This document shows positions 43,388-53,834 of a stretch of DNA of 54,957 nt, piece by piece. A program made the position numbers and the translations under genes. Under the pieces are notes generated by a model, which saw only the letters and a list, made by a program, of their open reading frames with translations, searched no databases and was not told the origin of the DNA. Source of the DNA: Zygnema cylindricum (lineage: Eukaryota > Streptophyta > Zygnematophyceae > Zygnematales > Zygnemataceae); contig JBBHKE010002047.1 in NCBI GenBank assembly GCA_037447655.1, positions 64,001 through 118,957 of the forward strand, written 5' to 3'. Each line of letters opens with the position of its first letter. Positions within the stretch are counted from its first letter, which is position 1.

Positions 43388-43764
43388 CTCTTTGAGATTC
43401 CATCCGTGGTAGAACAAATCATGCATCGCCTGCCCGAAAAAAAAAAAAAAAAATGACATGAAATTTTAGAAAAATAAAATAAAATAAAATGACAATCAAT
43501 GCCCGAAAATATATATATATATATATAACAATAAACAAAAACAGATTGTCATTGAATAAAACAAAATAAAATGACACTTTTGAACGCATTTTTTTCAGGG
43601 AAAAATTATCTGCATTTTCAAAAATCAAGAAAAAAAAGCTGTAATTTTTTAAAAAATTGTAAAAAAATGTAACCCTCCCTCTCTCTCTAATGGCAAAGAT
43701 TGAGGAAAATGATTGACGGATCCGATCCGATCCTGACGTCGATCTGCGCCTCCTTAAACCTCTC
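43388..43764 (-). CDS. Possible two-exon fragment of an unidentified gene
   Basis: On the minus strand a segment near 43764-43729 (VERFKEAQID, donor GAC|GTCAGG) and a segment 43433-43388 (acceptor TTTTTTTTCGGGCAG, then AMHDLFYHGWNLKE, donor GAG|GTCTTT) could be joined in phase. Both have mixed composition unlike the surrounding GA/CT tracts, the same setting as the DHQ-SDH exons. I do not recognise the protein, and both splice sites are only moderately good. Confidence 0.22.
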
Positions 43765-43850
43765 CACCTTCTCCCTCTCCCTCCTCCCCCTTCCCCCTCC
43801 ATCTCCCTCTCCATCTCCTCTCCCTCGCTATCCTCTCTCCCCCTTTTTGT
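43735..43850. repeat. CT-rich tract
   Basis: CTCCCTCTCC-type pyrimidine run on the plus strand flanking the possible exon above. It is complementary in composition to 42701-43385. Confidence 0.85.
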
Positions 43851-44024
43851 TTACTAAGTTGATTCAAATTTTATTTAGTTTCAAAATTATTTTTTTTACT
43901 AGGCTGGTTAAAATTTCACTTTATTAGTGTTTACTTAAAATTTAGGTTCATTCGAATTTTATAAAACTCTAAAAAAAAAAAAACTAAACTAAACTTTTAG
44001 TTTAATGTTTTTCTTGGTTTTAAG

Positions 44025-44215
44025 CTAGAATGGCTCTAAATTAAAGAGATTTTTTCTAGGGGAATCATAGGACATACCATTTTATAGAGTTAAAATGTAT
44101 TTTTTACTATTTTAATAATGATTGATTTTGAACTTTATTTGTTGAACTAGAATAGTTATAGATTAAAGCATTTTTTTCTAGAGGAATCACAAAATAAACC
44201 AAGAAATAGAGTGGT
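44025..44215. repeat. ~125-bp imperfect direct duplication
   Basis: The block 'gaatggctctaaattaaaga...ttttctaggggaatca...ttatagag' is repeated as 'gaatagttatagattaaagc...ttctagaggaatcac...aatagag'. No coding capacity. Confidence 0.55.
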
Positions 44216-44310
44216 ATTGAATCCCTACACGTTACATTTAGTAACATTTTATTGAGCGCTTGTTTTTTTTACCAAAAATCATAATTTAGTGTTCATAATT
44301 TTAATGAAGT

Positions 44311-44660
44311 GGCCCATAATTTCAACATTACTATTTCAACATTGACTCTTCAACATTAAATTTTCAACATTAAACTTCAACATTGAAAACATTCAATTTC
44401 AACATTAACATTTAAATTCCAACATTGGACTTCTAACATTGAGCCTCCAACATTCAATTTCCACAAATCAATTTTAAACATTCAATTTTTAATGTTGAAA
44501 ACACTAAATTTCAATGTTGACATTCATTTTCCAACATTCCATTTCAACATTAACATTCAATTTCCAACATTGAAAACATCCGAATTCAATAATAATAATC
44601 AATTTTCAATATTCTACTTCAACATTAACATTCAATTTCCAACAATAGATTTTTACAATT
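44311..44660. repeat. CAACATT-rich low-complexity repeat
   Basis: More than 25 occurrences of (T)TTCAACATT-like words with irregular spacing (CAACATTAACATTCAATTTC). AT-rich degenerate minisatellite. Confidence 0.8.
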
Positions 44661-44910
44661 TTAATTTCTAAGTTGATTCAAAGTAGCTACATTTTTTTTT
44701 AAATGGGAAGAAATAATATATATATATATATTTTTTGGGTTATTCCTCATTTTACACTCTAAATTTGACTAAGTTATTCGAATTTTACTCCGCAAAAATA
44801 GAATTTAAAACGTACAATACGCACGAAATATTTACTTTATGTACTACTTCTTGCATTTTCAAGCTATTTATAGTGAGATTTCTCATTAAGAAAAAGACAA
44901 AAAATAATAC

Positions 44911-45076
44911 CATCCATGTATGACGATGAACTCTGAATGGAGTCGTTTTTGTTTGAATTCAGAGAGGAAATCTCTCGCTTGTCTTTTCCGGGGTTTTTTT
45001 TTCCAGATTTTGCAAGAATCCATGCCTTTTTCCCTTCTGAAGTCGTTTGTCGTGTAGCGGGAATTTTGGAAGCCAT
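44911..45076 (-). CDS. Possible first exon of an unidentified basic protein
   Basis: Met at 45076 in a strong plant start context (ACCATGGCT). It encodes a Lys/Ser-rich segment (MASKIPATRQTTSEGKKAWI ... SSSSYMDG) ending at a usable donor GATG|GTATTA at 44909-44910. If unspliced, the frame ends at 44864 after 70 residues. No family was recognised, and no downstream exon was identified before the repeats to the left. Confidence 0.25.
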
Positions 45077-45284
45077 GGTACAGTAGCCTTGGCAATTGTT
45101 GTAACGACGTTTTTGAGTTTTAACTTTAAGATTTATAATATCGTACGGAGTTTCAAAATACCGGACCGTACGGTACTTCGCGAATCGCTGTTAATGTCAA
45201 AATTATATTCATGTACGGAATATTTTAGTGTTATAAACACTATTTAAGGTTGAAAAACCTAAACCTAACAAAACATTAAGGGAA

Positions 45285-46050
45285 TTGATCATGACAGTGA
45301 CTGTTTTGGTTGCGTACAGTCACTTACGTCATTTTGTCAAAAATTGTACCTTTGAAGTACATATTGATGTCATGACTGTTTTGGTTGCGTACAGTCACTT
45401 ACGTCATTTTGTCAAAAATTGTACGTTTGAAGTACATATTGATGTCATGACTGTTTTGGTTGCGAACAGTCACTTACGTCATTTTGTCAAAAATTGTACG
45501 TTTGAAGTACATATTGATGTCATGACTGTTTTGGTTGCGAACAGTCACTTACGTCATTTTGTCAAAAATTGTACGTTTGAAGTACATATTGATGTCATGA
45601 CTGTTTTGGTTGCGAACAGTCACTTACGTCATTTTGTCAAAAATTGTACGTTTGAAGTACATATTGATGTCATGACTGTTTTGGTTGCGAACAGTCACTT
45701 ACGTCATTTTGTCAAAAATTGTACGTTTGAAGTACATATTGATGTCATGACTGTTTTGGTTGCGAACAGTCACTTACGTCATTTTGTCAAAAATTGTACG
45801 TTTGAAGTACATATTGATGTCATGACTGTTTTGGTTGCGAACAGTCACTTACGTCATTTTGTCAAAAATTGTACGTTTGAAGTACATATTGATGTCATGA
45901 CTGTTTTGGTTGCGAACAGTCACTTACGTCATTTTGTCAAAAATTGTACGTTTGAAGTACATATTGATGTCATGACTGTTTTGGTTGCGCACATGCACTT
46001 ACGTCATTTTGTCAAAAATTGTACGTTTAAAGTTCATATTTGTACAAATA
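45285..46050 (+). repeat. 75-bp minisatellite, ~10 nearly identical copies
   Basis: Unit contains ATGACTGTTTTGGTTGCG, CACTTACGTCATTTTGTC and TGTACGTTTGAAGTACATAT. Copies are almost identical, with changes only in the first two and the last. Because 75 is a multiple of three, a 258-codon frame stays open through it, but this is repeat-driven. It ends a few bases before the left edge of Crypton copy B. Confidence 0.93.
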
Positions 46051-46054
46051 AAGT

Positions 46055-49000
46055 ACCGTAGTGGTATTAGACATTGGGGGAAGGTCCTATTTGGCGGGCG
46101 GCGGAGACCTTCGAGGAGGATTTTGCCCTGGCGATGTAAATCCCTCCCAGTTATTGATAAAGACAAAAAATTATCGCGCGAAGCGCGGAGAATTTTTTTT
46201 TAAGAGTCTCCTCGCAGATTAGGTCAGATGGACATGAAAAAAAAAAAAAAAAAAAAACGTTCTCATATAGAGCATTCGCCACAAATAGCGTCACGCGCGT
46301 CGTATGAGAACATGTAAATCGCGTTCGCGACTCAAAATATCTCCATATTATAATCAGCGTTCACACTTTAAGCACTACCATTTAATCCGTCGAACAATTG
46401 AGTCGCGAGGCACGTGAGAACACTTAAATCTTTAGCATTAAAAACAAAAAAAAAATTAGCCGAGCGTTACGTGAGAACACTTCACGTATAAAATTAAAAA
46501 ACAACAAAAAAAAAGTACTGTCAAATTGTCGTCGTTTGGCGCCGTAGGCGAAATTTTTTTTAGTACGCTACGTGACATGCGGATCATACGCGGAGAGTAT
46601 AAAAATATCTTACGGTCATTATTGGAGTAGTATTTTGAAAAGAGTAGAAAGTATTTTGAAAGCGGAGAAGTATATTTAAATTTCTAAAGTACAAGACAAA
46701 TCCGCGTGTACGATTTACTTACTCCAAAATGTGACGTTATTTATCGATTTTCGTACGGTCGAAAGTGAAATTCCGTACTCTTCAATGTAGATAACCTCTC
46801 CACGCGAATTCCGTACGCTCCGTAATCTCTAATGTACATTAACCCTCCGCGCGAATTTCGTACGCTCAAATGTGAACTAACTTTTTTCCGGTATGTATCG
46901 CAAATGATTACGTTTCAAATTGAATTGTTTTGAAACGTAAGTAAATATGGACGTACGTTATTTCATTTATTACGTACGTTTTAACCATAGGTTTTGAATT
47001 ACGTTTTAACGTATCTAGTGTTAAAACCTACAGCTAAATTTTACGGCTTATTCTTAAATCCTACAACCTAACACTAAATCTTACAGCCTAACCCTAAATC
47101 CTACAGCCTAACCCTAAATCCTGCAGCCTAACCTTAAATCCTAAAGTTTTGTATTTATTTTCTTGTTTTTATTTCATCTTTTTTTATTCCTTTACTTGTT
47201 TTCTTTCAACTCTTTTCTTTTAAATTAAACTTTTTAAAGGTTTTTCTTATTGTTTTCGTTTTATTATGATTATTTCTTTTTCTCCTTCATAAAAATTTTC
47301 TTTTCAATGTTTTATTGGCGTAAAGGAATTTTCCAAATTTTACCTAGTATTGTATCAGGGCTTACATTTGGAAACTTTCAAAAAAATATTCATTTAGAAG
47401 ATGACGATAACAATTTAGGAATAAAAAACCCCCCACAATATACTGAATCAGATAGAGCACGGATCATCAAATATACATTAAAAAAGCGTAATCCAAACAC
47501 AGAATCAGCTTATCGAGTAGATTTAAATCAGTATGCAATTTTTTGGGAGGCACAAGGGCACCCCAATGTAGCTATTACACCTGATGGGGTTATTGGAATA
47601 TTTGAGAACAACAAAGATAAAAGTTATACCACACTCATACAATGGGTGAAAGGACTCCAAGACTCATATAAAAAGCAATTAGCCATAAAAAGAGGGGGTG
47701 GTGAAAGCCTTAGAGACAACAATATTATCCAAAAACTTTTACAATAATCTAAAAAAAATACATCAAATTTAAAAAAAAATAACCATGAATACCGCCAGGA
47801 AGGCATACGAGAAGCCTATTCTCTCGAAGATTACAAAGGTTTTTCAACATTTTGGTTGGAGTTGGCCGAAAGAAAGCACAAAGAAAAAAAATTGGAGATG
47901 GAACCGTACAGCAGCATTCAAATGAGGTATATATCGATAAAAATACGAAATCTTGTATTCCATCTTTTTTATTTATGTTGTTTTTTACTTTACAATTTAT
48001 TTTATTGGGTGGGTTTCTTTTAAAACAGGGACAAAAATTATGTGCAATTTTTGTTTTTTTGAGAAGAGCAATACATTATTTTAAAAGCTTCCATTATATT
48101 TGTAACATTGTCATTTTTTTCTATTTGTGTTATTTTGTTTATTTTTTTTGTGATGCATTTTTTGGTTTTTGGGAATAAATATGCATTTTCGTCAAAGAAA
48201 GCTTTCACTATTTTTGTAACATAATCATTTTTTGTCTCTTTGATGTTTTGTTTTTGCTTTTTGTACTAGTCAATTTATTATGAACCATGCGTGTTTCTGT
48301 CGTGGCGATTATTCCAGAAATGCTCAATTAGCGGATGTTTTTTCGTATGATCTTCCTTATCTTGGGCCGGACAAGGGTTATGTTTTGGCGATGGTTACAA
48401 GAAATGGGAAAACTAATACTGTAAGTAATCTTTAAAAACTGGAGCTTTAACGAAATTGTGTATTTTTTTAATATTTTGTACATAACCCTAAAACAATTTT
48501 TACTAATTTTTTAGGGTTTTTTTTATGGTATTTTTTATCCGCAGAATGGTCGTGCAGAATTTATCGGATGCATGCGCCATTTGGACTTTCTTATTTGTCC
48601 GGTAGGTGTTGTGGCCCAACAGTTTTTTAGGAGGTGGGAATTAGCTACAAATAAAAACGCAGTTCCCAAATTTACGACGAAACAAACTTGGTAAGGGGAA
48701 GCCTTCACGGAAGGGAGAGTTTTAGCGAAAGATGAAGAAGGAAAAGAAACACCGTTCATGCAGCCTCTTTGTTATAATACACAGTTTCAGTACATAAAAA
48801 AAACATTCAAAACCAAAAATATTTCCTTATCACATAAAACCCATGCAGGACGTGGTCAAGGAGCGACAATGTTGGCAACAGGAGGGTGCGTTTTTGTAAA
48901 TTTATCATTTGATTTTAAATAATCAAGTTTTGTTATGTATGTTCTAATTTTCCAAATTTGATTTTTCTTTATGGTAAATATTTCAGTGCTGATCGAAAAG

Positions 49001-50554
49001 CCATCAAAGTGATGGGACGTTGGACCTCTAACCATTTTTCGTATTCGTATGTCACGGATTTGCCGACGAACATTCTACTTCAAGCTTCCGGCCACGAAAA
49101 CAACACTAGAAAATATTTTATACCTCGTTCTAGAGTGAAACCCCCTACTACTCTTTGTGCTATGCTTTGGTCGTGGGTCGAAACAGCATATGTTGAGCTG
49201 CTAGCGGTATGTTTAAAACAACTCTCACCATTTATATCATTAAATTTTGTGTTAAGTAATATTATGTGTTTTATGTTTGTCACATTTTTTTTATGTTATT
49301 CCATTTTTTTGTTATATATATTGGGTTTTGTTCTATTTTTTTACTTTTTTTTTGTTTGTTTGTTTTTTTAATTTCGTTTTTTTCTTGTCTTTTCAATTGT
49401 TTTTTCTATATTTTCAATTGTCTTTTCTATGGTTTCAATTGTTTTTCCTGTTTTTAAGTTGTTTTTCATATATATTTTTGGATAATTTGTTTTTCCTCTA
49501 CTTGTTTTTTTTTAATTTTCTTTTTTTCTCTTTCCCTCTTTTTTTTTTTTTTTTTTTTTTCTCTCTCCGTCATATTCCTTTTTTGTTTTATATCTAATGA
49601 ATTATTTTTCTATTAAAAACATACAAATGTTTTTTTGTGCAAAAAAATGCTCGAGCTCCAAAATCTGAACGGGGTTTAAGCGCCCAGAATTTTCTTCAAA
49701 CTATGTTATGGCTAAAAACTGTGTTTTTACAAGATCATGTTTTTTTCCATGATTTATTTCCTGATCTTCCTATCGTCAAACACAAACTGTACCAATCTCA
49801 TTTATGGTCGTCGTTCAAAGACGAAGTTAAAAAAACTTGTTTTGAAACATCACACATGTGGGCTTCAATTGCAGATGCCGAATCGAATGTGCTGATCACA
49901 ATCTCAAAGGTGGGAAAATCAGTTGATTCGTTATTTATGTGGAGTCAAACTTTTGGAAGAAAAATTGATTTTATTGTCGAAGAAATGTGTTATGTAAAAG
50001 AGACAGTTTCGAGTTTGGAAGACAAAATGTGTCATATAGATGAGAGCTTCAGAGAAAAAATGTGTAATATAGAAGAGAAATTAACCCATATAATGCAAAT
50101 GATGAACGGTCACGGAGAGACGTTGTATAAAAGACAACCCTTTCAAAATCACAACACTCCAAATCAAATCAGACCATCAGAAGGTGAATCGTCCATGGGA
50201 ATCAGGACTTCTGAACATAATGTTCTTCAAACTGAAGGCGATTGAGATGAAACCCATGTAGACACGACAAAAACAACTAAAGAATTTGCACCTCCTGTTC
50301 CATCAAAAAAAAACTCAAATCAAGTTCCCTTGATGACACAAATTGGGGCTCGACTACACACGGTAAAAGATGTGTGGGAAGCATATCATGATGGTATAGG
50401 TGGACTCCCTTCCATCACGAAATTGGAAAAAAATGGAACTAGTTGGAGGAAAGCAGAATCTCGAAAGTTTTATAATTGGAACGTCATCTTGGTAGAAGTT
50501 AAAAGAATAGCAGAAGTGAATAAAGTATCATTGAGTACGGCATTAGACACATAG
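46055..50554 (+). mobile_element. Crypton-like tyrosine-recombinase element, copy B
   Basis: Left edge at CCGTAGTGGTATTAGAC, shared with copy A at 40403. About 1.25 kb of non-coding 5' sequence (GCGCGAAGCGCGGAG block, six-unit CCCTAAA-like minisatellite) precedes a five-exon gene. No terminal inverted repeats were seen, as expected for Cryptons. The right edge is not fixed and may extend beyond the last stop codon at 50554. Assignment rests on the catalytic layout and C-terminal domain of the encoded protein. Confidence 0.75.
47307..50554 (+). pseudogene. Crypton-like recombinase gene (NDC10-II-like plus GCR1_C-like), five exons, three in-frame stops
   Basis: Exons inferred at 47307-47926, 48270-48420, 48545-48885, 48987-49206 and about 49652-50554, joining in phase to ~745 codons. 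The start Met is the one shared with copy A (MFYW). Exon 1: helical core-binding-like region (AYRVDLNQYAIFWEAQGHPN). Exons 2-4: NDC10 domain II/YR features: GKTNT, GRAEFIGCMRHLDF with the first catalytic Arg, CPVGVVA, KTHAGRGQGATM (HxxR), KVMGRWTS and Tyr in SYSYVTDLP. Exon 5: coiled-coil (MCYVKETVSSLEDKMCHIDE) then GCR1_C-like GGLPSITKLEKNGTSWRK. Odd: in-frame TAA 47745, TAA 48692 and TGA 50243, and the last acceptor reads GTGCAA. No frameshifts. A probable recently inactivated copy. Confidence 0.75.
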
Positions 50555-51029
50555 CACGATCGTCAATTTGCGAACAAATGGAGTCTACGCGATATATCAA
50601 TTAGATTAGCGACCGAAAACAAAAAATAGCTAAATTGAAGTTTGCGGGACTTTTTGGGCATTATAAATGTGTTTTTTTAGCTTTTGAAACTTTGTAGAAA
50701 CATATAATTTTATTTAAGCTGGTTTTTTTAGAAATTCAAACTCGCGTAATGCATTTGCTTATAGTTTTATTATTTTAGGCCCATTGTATATTTATATTTT
50801 ATTTGTTTTTTTTATTTTATTTAGTACGAACCCTAAAATTGCATAACTTTTTATTTATTTGATAAAAAAAGTCGTGTAACCTTTACTGTTGTCGAAGTTA
50901 ATGTTTTTTGTATTATATTTTACAAAATTTCAATTTTAATTAGTATTGACAATATTTGCTGTCTAATGTGTTTTTATCATCAAGTTGGATATCGCGTACA
51001 GACACTAATTCTATATGTATATGATTTTA
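50555..51029. other. AT-rich region after the recombinase gene
   Basis: Directly follows the last stop codon. It may contain the element's 3' end, but no repeat or duplication fixes it. No gene is seen. Confidence 0.5.
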
Positions 51030-52020
51030 TTTTCATTATTTTTATCGACAATTACGTTAGTTTAAAAAGTTTTGGTTAATGTTTTTTTGTTTATATAACA
51101 AACTATAACTTAACACAAAACAAATATAGTTTATCTATCATGGTCGATGAAAAATGTAGTCGTTGTGTTTATCAAACTTAATACGCTTGAAACATTGTAA
51201 GATAGAAAAACAATAACATCGATCGCGGGGGTAAAATTTGATATGTTTTCGTTTTGTGATACTACAAAACAAAATAGAAGCAACGACTAACCATTCGCAT
51301 CCTTTATTTGATTTTTTTTATACGTGCGTTTTGTCGAATATTTAATCGGATATTTCATTATTTTTATCAATGGTTATGTTAGATCAAAAAGTTTTAATTA
51401 ATGTATTTGGTATATACAACAAACTAAAATGTAACACAAACGAAATACAATTTCTCTATTATGGTCGATAAAAAATGAAGTTTTTTTATTTTGTTTATGG
51501 TCGATAAAAAATGAAGTCGTTATATTTTGTCAAACTTAATAGGTTTGAAACATTGTAAGATACAAAAATCATAATATCGATCGTGAGAGTAAAATTCCTT
51601 TTGTGGTACTATGAGAGAAAATAAAAGCAACGGCTAAATATTATCATCGTTTATTTGGTTTTTTTTTATAAATGCCTTTTGTCGAATACTTTATCCGGTA
51701 TTTCATTAGTTTATCAACAATTACGTTAGTTCAAAAAGGTTTAGTTAATGCTTTTGATTTATCTATAACAAACTATAACTTAACACAAACCAAATAGAAT
51801 TTCTCTACGATGGTCGATTAAAAATGTAGTCGTTGTGTTTATCAACCTTAATAGGCTTGAAACATTGTAAGATATCAAAAACGATAGCATCGACAGTGGG
51901 AGTAAAATTTGTTCTATTTTTCGTTTAGTGATACTCTAAAACAAAATAGAAGCTCGACTAACTATTCTCATCGTTTATTTTATTTTCTTTTTGTTATAAA
52001 TGCCTTTTGTCCAAGATTCC
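51030..52020. repeat. ~330-bp tandem repeat, three copies
   Basis: Three degenerate units beginning near 51030, 51355 and 51700. They share 'attacgttag', AACAAACTATAACTTAACAC, ATGGTCGAT..AAAATG, GAAACATTGTAAGATA and 'gtgatact...aaaacaaaatagaagc' in the same order. Non-coding. Confidence 0.8.
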
Positions 52021-53160
52021 AATGTATTTTTTTTAGTATTTGTGTTATATTATATATAAATGTTGTATTATATTACAATTAATGCATAACAATACATTTA
52101 ATTGAGCAACATTAAAAATATATTGGCGAAGGGGACCAAAACAATAATTAATTAAAACAACCTTATGGCCGCTAAGGACCAACCTACCAGCCGACAGCTA
52201 ATTGAGTGATTAACTACTATATTATAAGTAGCAACGTATCGAAGAGATCGACGATATAGGCGTATTGGTAACGTAGCGGCAAAGGGAGCAATTTTTTTTT
52301 TTTTTTTCTTTGGGAAGCCTTCGTGCGTTGGTTTTTATTGTTTTTTGTTTTAATCGCACTTTGACATCGCCCACGACGAAAGCACCTATTAATCCGTTTG
52401 CGTCCCCCCGCGAGACGTCGTACGCCGCCATCTAAGACATGTATACTTGGCTCGGTGACGTCTTCGCGGGCCAATTCGAAATGTGTCGAACCGGCATCCG
52501 CGGGAGTCTCCGCGAGGTTATCCGGCGGCCAACGTTATTCCCCTCGACCCTCCGCGTGTCTCCTCGTTTTAACCTGTACCGGCCGCCTGCCGCCGTTTGC
52601 TCTCTGCGGGAAGCACTATATCGTTGAGTACAAATTTGACGGTCAATCGGTTCGACAACTTTGACTTTCAAAATATTGTTTCAACCGCTTAAAGTTTTGC
52701 TGCGCTTGCGGACGTCGACCGTCATAATAGAATTAGCAATTTACACTGCCAGCGAACGTTTACGGTAACAAAACTGCCGCAACCACATGTAAATAAAAGT
52801 GTTGCAGAGAGTCACTTTTTGTTTTTACCTGAGCTCCACGGTAAGTGTTGATTTGAGGCAAATGGTGCCACTAAAGAAGATGAGGAAGCACCAACAGTTG
52901 TCATGACAATCAAATATGCAAAAAGGAAACTCTCACGAAATCCCACAAAAGACCAACTTCACAATGAAGCCCCAGGCAAACCAGAAACACACTAAGTCTG
53001 CAAATTTGCTTCAATATAGGATATACACCAAAGAAACAACATGCAGAATTTCACAAGGTTCTGCCAAAAGATCGCAATGATCTTACAATTCTAAAAAACT
53101 CAAAAACTGCTTCGCAGTTTTGTCATACATCGAAATCCTACTTTCCTAAAATAATCTAAG
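52021..53160. other. Mixed region with a GC-rich island
   Basis: 52340-52640 is markedly GC-richer and CpG-rich (cgcgggccaattcg, ccggcggcc, ggccgcctgccgcc) than its neighbours. It holds open frames on both strands of 60-88 codons without recognisable motifs. No gene can be assigned. 52800-53160 is featureless. Confidence 0.4.
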
Positions 53161-53834
53161 TCCTATATAGACAAGTGAGCCTAAAGCTGATCACGCCGTA
53201 CCACAACTACTGTGGCTCATCGGTACACTACTCTTCGTCAACAAACTCACACCGTCGAATGTATATAAATGTTTTCACCAATCACATAGCCGCTAAAATG
53301 AAATTAGTACGCGGTCAAAGTTCGTCCGCTGAAATGACGGTACAATCAATATTTCTCTTCCAAAAATGACGGCGGACTTTGTCCGCATTCCACGTATTCT
53401 TGCATCACCAAAGATGAACTTCCTCGTGTATGTTCGGTCCTCAATTGAAACTGTAATTCTTCTTCTTCTGGAACAATCAATCTTGAATTCCTCACGGGTC
53501 GACACGTGTGCCTGAAGTGCACCGAAATTGTGTACTCCCTTTGGAGTTACATACTCACTAAATCATGTCCTCGTCATTTTATCTTCACACAAACTGACTA
53601 AAGTTCAGAACACCTTTCCTCCGCAGACTGCTATAGCTGCTATGATTGTGTTGTGACTGCGATGATTGCTGTGACTGCTATGACTGCTATGACCTGCCAA
53701 CGCAGGTGTGATATTAGAGCAGCGTAGCTGCGTTGTCAGATCACCGCAGCATAGCAGCATGGCAGCATGCGTAGTACTAAGGTTTCCAGCTGCGATGTTA
53801 GACTTAGCGCTGACTCAAGGTTTCCAAAACAACA
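53161..53834 (-). repeat. Probable 3' LTR region of the right-hand copia element
   Basis: The minus-strand sequence just after the RNase H domain has a polypurine run (AGGGGAG, 53836-53842) followed by TGTTGTTTTGG, a typical start for a copia 3' LTR. The far LTR end was not located, so the lower border is arbitrary. 53630-53800 contains a CTGCTATGACTG-type repeat. Confidence 0.4.

Noticed and set aside
42676-43422. 248-codon Ser/Leu/Pro-rich frame on the minus strand
   Set aside because: Composition effect of the GA/CT tract, and it runs through the assembly gap.
45285-46050. CRISPR array
   Set aside because: No spacers: the whole 75-bp unit is repeated, in a eukaryotic context.
45285-46061. 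258-codon repetitive protein
   Set aside because: Produced by a 75-bp minisatellite whose unit is a multiple of three; no upstream exon, and the ORF follows repeat boundaries.
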